From: Hysterangium stoloniferum | Lineage: Eukaryota; Basidiomycota; Agaricomycetes; Hysterangiales; Hysterangiaceae | Direction of reading: 5' to 3' | Length of the DNA stretch: 64,000 bases | NCBI GenBank assembly: GCA_015178975.1 | Contig: WHVD01000065.1 | Location: 1-64,000 of the forward strand | Shown: piece after piece, positions 44,501 through 55,854 of the stretch | Layout: every line of letters begins with the position of its first letter | How positions within the stretch are numbered: the first letter of the stretch is position 1 | The notes under the pieces: model-generated | Databases searched by the model: none | The model's input: the letters and a program-made list of their open reading frames with translations, nothing else | What the model was told of the DNA's origin: nothing | Program-made: the position numbers and the translations under genes

Positions 44501-46860
44501 GGCCGGATGGGGGAAGACGAGTCAGTTACCCCACTTAGAAGTGAACCCATGTGGTTCACCACCAAGCCCACGTCATATCGGTCATTGCTGTCTGGGAATT
44601 GGGACCGCATGGCCTTCAAAGAAGCCAGGGGAAGAGGTTCGGCTGCGCCAAGCACTTGACTCATCACTGAACGGAACCTTGATAGGAATTTTGTACGTGG
44701 TGTGTCTTCACCTTTAACGCCCTTTACATCATCATCTGGCAAAATCTCTGACAGAATGAAGTGGTATAAGTTGTTAAGCTTTCGAGGACTGCGCAACATG
44801 ATATCACGGTATTGTTCCATAGGAGTCGAACCACGCGTGTCTTTGATATATTCGCAAGCAATCCGTGCCCACTCAAAAAGCCCTTCAGCCTTCTTCGCCA
44901 GAAATCTGAACTCGTCCTTTCCAAGACTGGTAATCTCTTTCAGCTTATGCTCGACATAAGTCCGGACGTCATGCTCTCCAGAGTCCTGTGGAATATCATC
45001 CATGGAAACTAGTTTGATGTGGTCGACTCCTTTGAACTTGTCTGATATGTCATCAAGGGGACGGGATGTGACGACGATCCGAAAATTGTCAGGAAGTTTA
45101 GTAACACTTGGAATGGCAGCATCATCGAGTTTGCTGGACAAAACACGAAGGAGGTGCTCTCGCGTCGCAGCGTCTCCGCTTTCATCCAATGCATCCATGA
45201 CAATGACTACAGGGCCCGCATGCCGCCCGTGCATTTTCTTGAGAGGTTCTATTACAAGCTTGTGCCACTGCTGTACGGTGTCAACCGTACCCTTCAGTTG
45301 CGTGTTATCCTTAACAGCGTTCGCCAGTGCTAGCCTCATCGCAGGATCGACATCCGCAAGGTCCCGAGCGATAGTCGAGAAGACTTTTTCGTGGCGCTGA
45401 TCGCTTGCTCTGTTACGGTCGAAGCAGAAGCATGAACCGAGGGCGCCAACATCCTTGCACCACCGAGCTATCGTGTGAGCGATTGCTGATTTACCTTTGC
45501 CTGCAGGACCAGATAGCCACAGGATACGGGGAACGTCACTTCCTGTCATGGAGATCCAATCAACGATATCCTTAAGGATCTCTTCACGTGTGTTCGGCAG
45601 GCATTGTTTCGTGGTGTTTAACCCAGCGCCACTTGCATAGACTATCCCGTTAATGTCGAGTGTTTCAGCTGGAGAGACAAATTAGTCAATATCCAGTCAA
45701 AGGCACGAAGGTTCCCTGCCTATGTGATGAACGAAGAGCTCTACATCTCGAATGGCATTATCTCGGAACTGCTGCATGAGATCATCCAAGACCCTATTGT
45801 ATTTTTGGATCACGTTGTCCGTCTCTGAGATAATGTTTTTACCGAGCCTATTCCCTGCCATACGATATGTAAATGAACGTCCGTGAAGCGCGGTAGGACA
45901 TTGATGGTTGATTACTCACAGAACGTTTTGGTCTCCGAATAACGACCGATGAAATCCGCACATTCAAGAGTTTGCTGAACCAGCTTCCCAAAGACAGCAT
46001 CCATAGACGGGTTCTTGCGCAGCTTCTCTTGTTCTCCAGCCAGGAAATGGTAGACGCTGCCCAGCTTTTTGAGTAGCTCAAGTATAGATGTGTCACGTTC
46101 CGCTTGGGCAAGTACCATCTGCGAGAATTTTTAGGTAGAAATAAAATTCTGTATGGAAAAATGTACCCTAGAAGCAGCGGAAAGAATTCCCAAGGCCAGC
46201 TTGATATATGGATGGACCTAATCAAAAGAAAATGAGCCTTTCCACTCCAAGAAGCGACAAGACATACATCGCCGATCTCCTTTATCACACTGTCGAACAC
46301 CTTGAGCGGCTGGAGGTACATCGTTTCAATGTTTTCCAAAGTATCAAGGTCGCCCTCCGCGGTACCAAGATAACTTGTCACAGACTGGGGATGACCCTGA
46401 AGCGTTTTTATCTGACTTGTGCTGTGCTTGGCACCGTCAAGTGCCCGTTTTGCCTGCTCTGAACAGATTGACGTCTCGGGTGTAGGTTCACTGGAAGTCT
46501 TTTCCACCACTGGCAAATCCTGGAAGGTTTGTCAGATGACCACGCAGCGGGATATGGTAAATCACCTACTTCAGTAGGACTAGTAGAGGGATGGGGGCAA
46601 CCAGGTCTAGAACGACCAAAATACTTTGGAGATATCGGTGTCACAACAGTATACAGCATCCATCTGGACATACCAAACTATCCTTAACCGTGCGCAGGGA
46701 TTGTTTGATGTGGCTTCTTAGCTGAGGTTGGTCGAGAAATGCATCAGGAGATAAGCCTTCAAAATCAAATCTCAGAACTACCTACTCTTTGAAGACACTT
46801 TTCCTGCAACACTGGAACACGAGATTCACGCTGAGCGAGATTATCATTGTCCTCACTCAT
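41584..46860 (-). CDS. NACHT-WD40 NOD-like receptor
   Basis: The gene reads right to left. Supported exons are 46520-46268, 46217-46167, 46118-45920, 45854-45720, 45668-44050 and 43992-41584. One or two first exons start at the ATG at 46860 (MSEDNDN) and could not be fixed. The product is about 1,600 aa. Order: a helical N-terminal domain (LDGAKHSTSQIKTLQGHPQS; VHPYIKLALGILSAAS), a NACHT ATPase with Walker A GPAGKGKS and Walker B VVIVMDALDE, a helical linker, then about 15 WD40 repeats of 43 residues and a short C-terminal tail (LLFWVPPGSRE; LDLSCMAHGKHW). Such proteins are predicted fungal NLRs: the NACHT domain binds and hydrolyses nucleotide, the repeats sense ligand, and members act in heterokaryon incompatibility. 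All supported exons keep frame when the intron at 45669-45719 is taken as GC-AG. It is the best preserved large gene here. Confidence 0.88.
41880..43770 (-). repeat. 129-bp WD40-coding tandem repeat, about 15 units
   Basis: Units of 129 bp encode 43-residue WD40 blades with the frame GHT..V.SVSFSPDGTRIVSGS.D.TI.LWDAATGKPLQEPLE. Fourteen are nearly identical; the last is diverged (SSASFSSDGTG). The changes between units concentrate on the residues after GHT and on the residues around GS.D.TI. Reading frames on the other strand are only shadows of this repeat. Confidence 0.9.
45669..45719 (-). other. GC-AG intron in the NACHT-WD40 gene
   Basis: Only a donor GCAGGG after CATAG, with acceptor CTCCAG, joins the upstream frame (AIRDVELF...) to the downstream frame (ETLDINGIVYASG) in phase. 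All GT donors nearby give a wrong phase or a stop. The resulting protein aligns without gap to what I remember of related receptors. Confidence 0.5.
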
Positions 46861-47016
46861 CACGAATAGCTACAATGAACAGCAAGTTGGAGGGCGGGAA
46901 GCAGGAAGCGGTAGATCCTCTGGTTGAGGAGTTAGAAGTCGAGCCGGCGCTAATGGTGAACGCTGAAACCTTGCTACTGTGTTCCGTGGGAATATGGTGT
47001 CTCCACTTAAATACAA
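46861..47016. other. Region between the receptor gene and the 47-kb fragment
   Basis: Probably contains the promoter of the NACHT-WD40 gene. Homology with the locus at 27 kb stops close to 47,015. Confidence 0.35.
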
Positions 47017-47682
47017 TTATGTGGCCGTTTCGGGGGTGGAGAAGGAGGCTTGGGCATTGGACACTGCGAGGGAGAACATGTCGTTTGCTCGGAGCGTGAG
47101 GGAAAACGTGTCGTCGAATTCGAGTTCAAGCTGGATCGCGGGTTTTGGGGTGATCGTGGGTGAGGGTGCTAGTGTGGTTGGGTTTGTGGATGTCGTGGTG
47201 GTAGTAATGGTGTGTTTGGATGGAGAAAAAATGGGGGAGGACTTCGAGGGCGAGTTGGCAGGCTTCTGTGAAGATGGCGCGGCTGCTGCTCTACTAGCAG
47301 ACGTCAGGGTCGTATTGATCCCAGTAGTCATAAGCGCGGATGGCTTCGTCAAAAAACACCTCGACTTGCCATACGCGTTTCCACTCGTCAAGGTCTGGCC
47401 GTTACTACAGCGGCTCATGAACACCTTTCCACCTCATCTCACATCTACATCCGCATTCCTATTCCGCAGCGAAACTTCTTTCACAACATAACAGAGCGCA
47501 CAAGCCACTGGCTGACTCACAATCAATAACTCCCCTTTAACAACGCATCTCGTCGTCCCCCACCCTGCTGGAACCTCCTCGACGCCCCTCCTGCCCTCAC
47601 TCCTCATAATCTCCGGGACGCGATCCTGCGGCTTCTTCTCGAAGAGGCTGACGGTGTGGTTGTGTTGTTGGGAAGGACTCAT
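47017..47682 (-). pseudogene. Paralogous fragment of the 27-kb hypothetical gene
   Basis: Two open parts are seen on the minus strand. The right one starts with ATG at 47682 and reads MSPSQQHNHTVSLFEKKPQD and later CVVKGELLIVSQPVACALCY. The left one contains PDLDEWKRVWQVEVFFDEAI followed by RAYDYWDQYDPDVC and a stop, then KPANSPSKSSPIF and TFSLTLRANDMFS in another frame. The left part matches the locus at 26.8-27.0 kb closely. I could not join the two parts with standard splice sites. Function unknown. Homology ends abruptly at 47,015, next to the receptor gene's promoter. Confidence 0.4.
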
Positions 47683-50657
47683 TAGCGCACGTTTGTCGCA
47701 GGATAAACATGATAATAAAGTGCAGTATTGAGTATAAGTGTGTGTGAAGTGTGAAGAGGCATAGAGGTCTTTTGCTACTGCTCGGGGATTCAAGGCATTT
47801 CGTTCCTACGATTGTTTTATGGCAGTTTGGGAGGTGTTAGCACGGAGTTGGGATAATAACTGTCCTGGTTTTTGAGTGTTAATAAAGAACATGCCAAAAC
47901 AATAATACAGCAATATATAACCAAACCCACTTGAAGAACCCCATCAATTCGTTCGCTTTTAACCAGAATCTTGTCGTTTATAAAGCATGATCATGCTGAG
48001 AACTAAGGAGACAATTCGAGGTAAAACTTGACTCACTCGCAGGACATTCCCGTGCAATGAGATAAACAGTAGAGGCTCGGGACAGGACAGAACCTGGTCG
48101 AGCAAGCCAAGTAATGCATCTTGGTGTAGTGTGCAAGCTCTAATATTTGATATGGAGTAAGGGGCACAGAGGGATGTTCGGTATAACAATGGTGACGATA
48201 TGGTGGTACAAAGGGTGAGTAGTTTAAGCTTGAAGTTTTGAAATGGAGTCAACTTTAGGCTAGTTGGGGAAACTATGGATTATGGTTATATGGTCATTAC
48301 TCAATCTGCACAGTTCAAGGGGTATAAGGATATGGATTCATCACTCATTCCACAATTCAAAGAGGGAATGAGAGTGAATTGCTCGATAGCTATTAGCTGA
48401 GGAAGGTGTGTGGCTTAGCTTATAGTCTAGGATGTAGCCTGAAGCTTTTGGGACAAGGTGTGATGAGTGGATGAGTTTGAGTTCAGGACGGCGCTGGATT
48501 AATATGGAAGCTACTATACTAGTAATAGGTAGCGATGTCTACTCTTTCACTTATACTATTGGGAGGGCAGAATCACTAAGTCGGAAGGTAAGGAGTCACG
48601 GTTTGTAGGGGATGCATTCTAAAGGTACAGTATGATGATGAGGGAAGAGGGCTGAAAACTAAGAGTGGATAATCTAAGTTACTTTTCAAACTAAAGAAAC
48701 TGTAGCATGAATGAAAGGAACTTTATACTCCATTCACAGGAATGATGGAGAGGCCGATTAGCGAAGCAAACTGTCAAGCTGATCAAAAGGAAGTGATCAC
48801 AAGGTGGAGGACAATAGAAACTAATGTATAATTGCTAAACACAATATTAGAATGGTGTTAGGTGGCGAATGAGGTATATACATGGGGACAAAGACTGAGG
48901 AGTGGATAGGAGGGAGAGGGAAGGAGATGCCAAGAAGCTAGAGTATAATATAAAGAAGTATTGGAGGTGCTGTAAGGGTAGTGGGGTGGAGAGGGGGGAT
49001 AATGAGATAACTCAGGTTTCCTAGTGAAGGAGGGGTTGTGGTGGTCAGAAAGGAGGGGATCCTAACATACTGGCACTAAATACATGAAACACATTACTGC
49101 AGTAACAGTAATTTGGCAGTTTTAAATAAAATGAGAGGGATTTACTAGTGCCAAGTGATCTCTGGAAACCCAAATACTATTTCCATGACCGACTAGCTGA
49201 ACACAAGAAATTTGCAGCACAGGCTTGTGAAATTGGACAGCCTAAGTGGCTGGAATCGAGAGCCAAAGCAAAGGCCACCCGTGCTAAGAACCAGAAGTCA
49301 AAGAAAGGGAAGCAAGCTGACTTACCAACAATCCCAGAGGAGGTGCCTGAGAAGGGATTATTGACAAAGAGTCCAGGACTTGAGACACTTTAAGGTGTTG
49401 TATATTAGTGATAGTCTTCGAGTGATATCCAGATTTTGATACATCTCTTGTACATCTACAATATCTACAAACTATCTCAAAAGCAGATTTGTGATGTCAA
49501 CCCATCAATATCCTGAAGACATCAGCTTGATATTGTCTGGTTCAATGGCATGAAGATCACAAATGTGTCAGCCATCAATATCCTGGGATCATTGCACACA
49601 AATGGATGTGTAGAAGAAATCCACAAACCACATTTTGAAGCCCGATCCTCAATTTCCCGAGAGGTGTAGAATGAAGGCGCTACATGGGTTTCGAATGAAA
49701 TAAATCCGTGTGAAGAGCTTTTTCCATATGTACTTGATTATATACACATGATTGTGATCATGACGTTTGGTGAGCTTGACGCTGACAGCTTGTGCTTAGC
49801 ATCATGTTTCATAATGAGCATGGACAATGAAATGAAAGTGAGGAGGGTATAGTATTTAATGACAAGTGGTAGTCGTTCCTGCAGATGTACCTCAATGGCT
49901 ATGTCTTAGCTGGATAATAATAGCCTTACTTGAACGCTGATACTATGATAATGAGCGAGACTGAATGCCACATCTGAGCGGCATTCAAGGAAGAGGATAC
50001 GCCTGTGTCAAAGGCTTGAACGTACAACTCAAAACTGGTTCACTAAACTGGACTGTGTTTAATTGATTTAAGCGCAAATGTCAATTCAATCGTATTCAGC
50101 AAAAAAGGAATACAAACATATACAACTATGGATACAAACCCCACTACTATGTAGAAAGGATAACAAGAGACTAGGTGAGGTATGACCAACACCCACGCTC
50201 CACCAAATCACCAAATCTCGCAATGTGCATGTAGACCCAGGCTACAAAAACCAATCAAATGTCCCAATTCTATCTATGCATCAGTATAAGTATGTAAAAT
50301 GAATACTTTTGGTACACCGAAGGAGTGTGTTAGGAGTGCGATTGAGGAATGGGTACAAGGAAAGGAGTGCAAAGGCGTTGTTGGTTTTGTTTGATGGTAC
50401 ATGTTTTATGGTAGGTGTGTAGGCGGCAGGACGGGTGGGGAGAGAAAGTGAGCATGAAGGAGGGAAATCAGAGTAATGTGGGAGTAGCCGCAGAATGGAA
50501 TGGGATGGTATTGATGTGCTGTATGGTATGTGAAAGCAAGGCAAGCAAATGGAAAGCGAGCGATGCGCGGTGGCTTCGTGAGTGAAAAACGACTGGAGTG
50601 TTGGATGAGTCTAAAAGCTTCCCCCCCCTCTTATCTCTTCAAGAACATTTAGTAAAA
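47683..50657. other. 3-kb stretch without a convincing gene
   Basis: Mostly purine-rich or AT-rich non-coding sequence. The frame at 49,148-49,393 has no ATG but encodes a Lys-rich piece (SRAKAKATRAKNQKSKKGKQ) and might be the end of a decayed gene. No RNA gene or repeat was recognised. Confidence 0.4.
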
Positions 50658-52025
50658 TCAAACGGCGTTCCAGCTTCCCCTCTCCTTCCTCTCCCTTCCC
50701 TCATCTGTCGTGAAACTATCCTCATCCCTCTCCTTGACCGGCGTATCGGTCTCCTTTGATACCAATTGGGTGACGGTAATGGCAAGGGGTTTCATGGGAA
50801 ACTGAGAGTTGTTGTGGTGGGATGCGAATGAACGGGCATTGTCTCCAACAGCTGAAGGAGGGTTGGTGGTTTGCATGTCTGATGCGCCCCCATGTGCAAT
50901 GCCCAGGGCAATATGAATGATAATGAGGTTGAAAATGATGGAAATAATGGGGAAAGTCTAGAAAAAAGGAAAGTCTTAGGACATTGTTGCATATTAAAGA
51001 ACGGGGGCTTACCCCATCCAAAGCCGGGTATTGTGCATTGCTTCCAATGAGGTACACCACAAGGAGAGTGATACACGATGCAGAGTAGATAAACCCAGAC
51101 TCAACGACGACGATGACCACAGGCATAAGAGTTTGTTGACCGCTGAAGCGAGCCACTTTGCGAGTAGTAAACCAGATGCGACCCGCGATGAGTGCTAGAG
51201 CAAACAAGCAACCCTGTCAGTGAAATGTGCTACTAGAAATGAAGGAACATGGCTCACAGGTGCAAATAACGTTCGTGGCGAGAGTCAGGATGAAGAAGGA
51301 GGTGATCCAACCAGAGAGGGTGCTTGCGAACACGTCACCATTCTTGGTGATGGCACAGCCATGAACAACACCAATGCCCGCAACTAAGAAGGAAGAGGGG
51401 TGTGATCAGAGCTTGAGATGAAATAGGATCATAGGACGTACTCAAAGTGCCAATAACACAAAGAGCTGGAATGATAACAGCCCAGGAACAGTTCCACACG
51501 ACCCAGCAACGGTATGTCTGTGGAAGCAGGAGAGTTAATTGGGAATGATGGATGAAGGGATGAGACACTCACTGCAAAGGAATCAGCCAGGACAGTCTGA
51601 ATTGCGAAGATGGCGGTCTTGAGGAGTTGGCTCCATTCGTAAAGACGTGCAAAGTACACGACTGCACTGCTGACGGCTTCCCTTTGAGAGATGAAGCCTT
51701 CCAAGACATGAACCAAGTCAACTGTGAGGTGGAATGTACCGAAAAACATCATGAGTGAGGATGTTGCGACGAGATGTTTGTTGAGGCGTTGACTCTTGCG
51801 GTGGTATACAAGGACCCAGATTGTGATGACGAAAAGCAGGAGAGATACACCATAGAGAAGAGACTCTAGGAAGAAGGCAATGAGCTCTGCCTTGTCAAGG
51901 GCCCTTCCCTTATTTCTGCATGCGCTGCAGGGCCTCTCTTCGTCGCACCGTCTCCTTGCATGGCGACAGTGAGTGCAGGCCCATGATGCACAGTGATAAG
52001 GGTTGAGAGCGGCACATGCATCCAT
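50658..52025 (-). CDS. Seven-helix membrane protein with an N-terminal zinc-cluster-like motif
   Basis: Exons 52025-51573, 51517-51442, 51383-51258, 51213-51013 and 50957-50658 give about 385 codons. Hydrophobic helices follow each other: LIAFFLESLLYGVSLLLFVI, HLVATSSLMMFFGTFHL, LLKTAIFAIQTVLADSF, WAVIIPALCVIGTL, WITSFFILTLATNVIC, VVESGFIYSASCITLLVVYL and IISIIFNLIIIHIALGIA, then a charged cytoplasmic-type tail. This layout is common in an unnamed family of basidiomycete membrane proteins. Before the first helix the same frame encodes ACTHCRHARRRCDEERPCSA,C, which has five of the six cysteines of a fungal Zn2Cys6 cluster. The junction 51258/51213 is one base out of frame with the only canonical sites, so a sequence error, an unusual splice or early decay must be considered. 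Confidence 0.65.
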
Positions 52026-52059
52026 TTATGGTGTGAAGAAAGGAACAAAGTTAAAGGTT

Positions 52060-52075
52060 GGGGGATTATAAACCT
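52060..52075 (-). promoter_or_regulatory. TATA-like sequence upstream of the membrane protein gene
   Basis: On the minus strand TTTATAAT lies about 40 bp before the ATG at 52025. The spacing is short for a leader, but it is the only such motif nearby. Confidence 0.25.
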
Positions 52076-52179
52076 AGGGGAGAGATAGAGAGAGGAGCAG
52101 GATAGAGGGAGATGAAAAGGAGAATGTATAGTGGTGAGGCCGATACAGCGATGAAGCTTTCAGTGAACAAAGTTGTTGC

Positions 52180-52590
52180 ATCACACTCGTCCAGGTGTCT
52201 TTGCCCGGAACCAACACACTCGCACTAGCCAATATTACCCTCGTGCAAGTGCCTTGGTTCCGAAGGAATACATTTCGACCAGTCAAACACACCCTCGTCC
52301 AGCTGTCTGAGTGTGGCACCAACAGATTTCCACCAGCCAACCTCACCCTCGTCCAGCTGTCTTCCTCCATGACCAACAGTTCATCCAGCGAATCACACAC
52401 TCATCCAGCTGTCTTCGTCCGGGACAAATATTTGCACAAGCCAACACCACTGTCGTCCAGCTGTTCTCACCCCGGGACCAACACAGTTCCTCCGGCGAAA
52501 CACACACTCGTCTAGGTGTTTTCATCCGGGACCAACGCTCATCCAGCTGTCTTCCTCCACCACCAACACATTTCCACCAGCTAAACCCTT
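52180..52590 (+). repeat. About 65-bp tandem repeat
   Basis: Roughly six degenerate units share the words CTCGTCCAGCTGTCTTC and GGGACCAACACA. Open frames exist on both strands because of the periodic sequence. I do not take them as genes. Confidence 0.6.
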
Positions 52591-53018
52591 AGATGACACA
52601 CCACTCAACCTCAAGCTTCTGGCACACTGACACCATTCCTTGCATGAACCTACCTTCAATACAGATGTCAAAGCATCTATTGAAAAAATGCAAGATAGTG
52701 TGCATACGACAAGGTGGAGGAAGGAAGAATGGCTTTACTCCTGATATCGCGCTCTGCATTGGGAGTCGGCATAATGGCAGTGGCAGGGCACCCAGCACCA
52801 TCAACAGGTACAGTGCTTCCTCTTCCCTTCTTTACACACCATAACCCAAACGGCACACACATACTGCTTTCTAGAAAATTAAGAGTTTAAAAATTAAATA
52901 TGTGATAGTAAATATATCAAGAATATGCCAGGAGATGGCTTTGCAGAATGAGGGAGAGAAGAAGCAGCCATGGATGAGAAGTGGCAATGCCCACTCTAGC
53001 TAGATGAGCCCCTGTGTA
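52591..53018. other. Stretch with no convincing gene
   Basis: Short overlapping frames on both strands only. The sequence separates the tandem repeat from the dispersed repeat copy. Confidence 0.3.
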
Positions 53019-54400
53019 ATGTATTAGCCTTACTTTAATACTATTTTCTGAAAAAGGAGTTTAATGCTCTATCAAAATGTGCAAATACTCAATTTACTGC
53101 AAGGTAAAATAATTTAAGTATTTGATATTAATCAGTGGCAGCCTTAGTAGACTTAGAACCCCTGAAGTTAAGAGTTTACTTGAATATATGCACCCACCTT
53201 CGCAAAGAAGGTTTTGAGAGCTGCTTGTGCAAGCTTGTTCGTTTTCTGTGACAACAACTATTAAAATAAGAATAACAATTTACTGATTCTGAAGCTAGAT
53301 TTAACTTCAATACTAGCCAGTTTATATATATTTTATACTATTTATCAAACTGTAAAAATATTTATAAACAGGTCAAAAGATTAGATATAGAATAAAACAT
53401 TATTTGGCTATATATGCTTTATTTACACTAACCTACAAGGTCTACTGTGATACTAACTTATCAGGATCTTAATGTAGTCTTAAGGATCTTGCAAGGATAT
53501 TCTCAGTATTTATTTATGCTCAAACACTTTAAGATGTTTTGTGAATATGTTTTACTGATTCACAATAAATGAGCAAGAGAACAGGGATTATATTATTTGT
53601 AATGTAATAATCAGTCAAATTACTCAACAAGAGGTGACTGAAGTTTTAGGTTACAAATAACAAGAAATGTAACAAGGATTATTTGCAATGTGATAATCAG
53701 TCAAATTACTCAACAAGAGGTGACTGAAGTTTTAAACTACAAATAACAATGTAAAGAAAACTAATAATCAATACTCAATTAAGAGGTGACTATAGTATAA
53801 AGGATTAATACCAGAAGCTCAACAAGAGGTGGCAGGGAATCCTGATTGGTCAGAAGAGTGACCAGGGGTAGGACTATTGTCAGAAGCTCAACAAAAGGTG
53901 ACAAAGGAATCCTGAGACAGCTTAGGTCAGCAGCTCAACTAGAGGTGACTAAGTGTATGTATGTATTTGTCCAACAGCCCAACTAGGGGTGGAATAAACT
54001 GCTTGCTGCAGTGGCACACTGATGTGGCTGATAAAATGTAGTAAAGATAAGATGATATTATTCAAGGCTGGAGCTGAGCTCCTTATATACATTTTGGTTT
54101 GAGACATTTAAAAGATTCTAGAAGATTGAATGATGTCATTTAGAATTTTCTAGAATTTTCTAGAGCATTGTGGAAAGTTCTAACTACTTCTAAGACACTA
54201 TAGAATGTTCTTGGCACAATAGAACATTCTGGAATCTTATAGAATATTCTACAATATTCTATCTATTATTAGTATTAGTACATATTAACTACTGTTCCAT
54301 TGGAAGCCACTGGAATATTCCAGGGAGTTTCTGGTTTTTGCTGTAGTAGCATATATGATGACATAATGCTCTCGCACCTGCGAGCGCGTATGACACCCTT
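53019..54400 (+). repeat. Dispersed AT-rich repeat, copy 2, with right-hand extension
   Basis: The first 740 bp match 15,971-16,600. Within it the phrase CAACAAGAGGTGACTGAAG recurs several times (53,620-53,960), so the right part is itself a degenerate tandem. Beyond that lie words such as TTCTAGAATTTTCTAGA near 54,150 and TAGAATATTCTA near 54,240, which are short palindromes. Possibly one long LTR-like sequence, but no clear end was found. Confidence 0.6.
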
Positions 54401-54404
54401 GGTG

Positions 54405-54565
54405 TCTTGTGACTGTCACGTGTTGTGACTATTGCAGGCCTTTGTGACTGTCACACGCCTCTGTGACTGTTGCACACCTTTGTGACCGTCACGCACCTCT
54501 GTGACCGTCGCGCACCCTTGTGACAACTGTCACCTGTTGTGATGGCTGTCACTCATTGTGACAAT
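54405..54565. repeat. GTGAC/GTCAC palindromic tandem repeat
   Basis: About seven units of roughly 22-26 bp such as TGTGACCGTCACGCACCTC. GTGAC and GTCAC words alternate, so each unit can form a small hairpin. Confidence 0.65.
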
Positions 54566-55023
54566 TTTCCCGCATGCCGTGTAATAAGTACCAGGTGGCC
54601 GGTTTTAGATTATTATATAATTATTATATTTACCTTTAGTTAATTATAAATATAATAATTTTATTATAATATCAAATCAATCAATATATAGTAAAGTTGC
54701 TTGGTGGGTGGTGGGCGTTTTTAGGCGCCGCAGGCCCTATTTGTGAGGGCGCGGAGTGCCCGAGCTTTTTCCCCAATTTGTGAGGGCACGCAGCGCCCGA
54801 ACCTCACTGTGTGACTAAGCTGAGGCGCGTTAGCACCCAAAGTCTCTTATTAGTCAGCACGGGAGCAAATCCGGACGCTTTTTGGCATTCGCGGGAGTAT
54901 TCAATGCTGCGGGGCTTTTCTTCATTTGTACAGGCACAGCACATCTACGGCGGGTGGATGGGTGTGCGGTGGATGGGAGCAGGTGCGCGGTGGATGGGTG
55001 CACAGTGGATGGGTGTGCCATGG

Positions 55024-55330
55024 ATGAGTGCACTGTAACTGTTGTTTCCTTTTGTAACCATTGTCTCCTTTGTAACTGTTGTTTCCTTTTGTAACCATTG
55101 TCTCCTTTGTAACTGTTGTTTCCTTTTGTAACCTTTGTTTCCTTTTGTAACCATTGTTTCCTTTTGTAACCATTGTTTCCTTTTGTAACCATTGTTTCCT
55201 TTTGTAACCATTGTTTCCTTTTGTAACCATTGTTTCCTTTTGTAACCATTGTTTCCTTTGTAACCGTTGTTTCCTTTGTAACCGTTGTTTCCTTTTGTGA
55301 CCTTTGTCTCCTTTTGTAACCATTGTTTCC
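55024..55330. repeat. 19-bp minisatellite
   Basis: About 16 units of TGTTTCCTTTTGTAACCAT. The long minus-strand reading frames here (NGYKRKQ repeats) are products of this repeat. Confidence 0.8.
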
Positions 55331-55364
55331 TTTTGGGGCTGTAGCTTCCATTTGTGACTGATGT

Positions 55365-55505
55365 TTCCATTCTTAGAACACTTTCCATTCTTAGAACATG
55401 TTCTGTTCTTAGAACACTTTCCACTCTTAGAACACTTTCCATTCTCTGAACACTTTCCATTCTCTGAACACTTTCCACTCTGAGAACACTTTCCGTTCTG
55501 CCTGA
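55365..55505. repeat. 18-bp minisatellite
   Basis: About seven units of GAACACTTTCCATTCTTA with variants. It follows closely on the 19-bp array. Confidence 0.7.
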
Positions 55506-55854
55506 AGAGTTGAGGAAGGCTTCAGAGATGATAAACAATCAATATGGGTGGTCCAGGGCCAGTGGATAGCCAGACTCTAACTGCAGAATAATATATTTAA
55601 TTATTAAAAAGGCAAAAGTTAATATAATTAAATAGAGGCCTCAACACACCTTGGTATGGGTCCAAATCCCTTGAGAAATATTCCAAAGAGCAGCCCCTCA
55701 CAATGTAAGGAGGACAAAGCCGGGGGAGGGAGAGGGGAAGGGAGAAGGTGTGGCAGCCTCAAGGCTTTACAGCGGGCTTCCGGGCCTCCCGCGGCTATGG
55801 CCGAAAATGTTCCCACGTGTCACTAATGTCATGGAAAAGTTGTCCTCCTCTGAT

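Noticed and set aside
49148-49393. Lys-rich gene
   Set aside because: There is no ATG start and no linked exon. At most it is the end of a decayed gene.
54854-55538. Lys/Asn/Gly-rich repeat proteins on the minus strand
   Set aside because: They are translations of the 19-bp and 18-bp minisatellites and have no other support.
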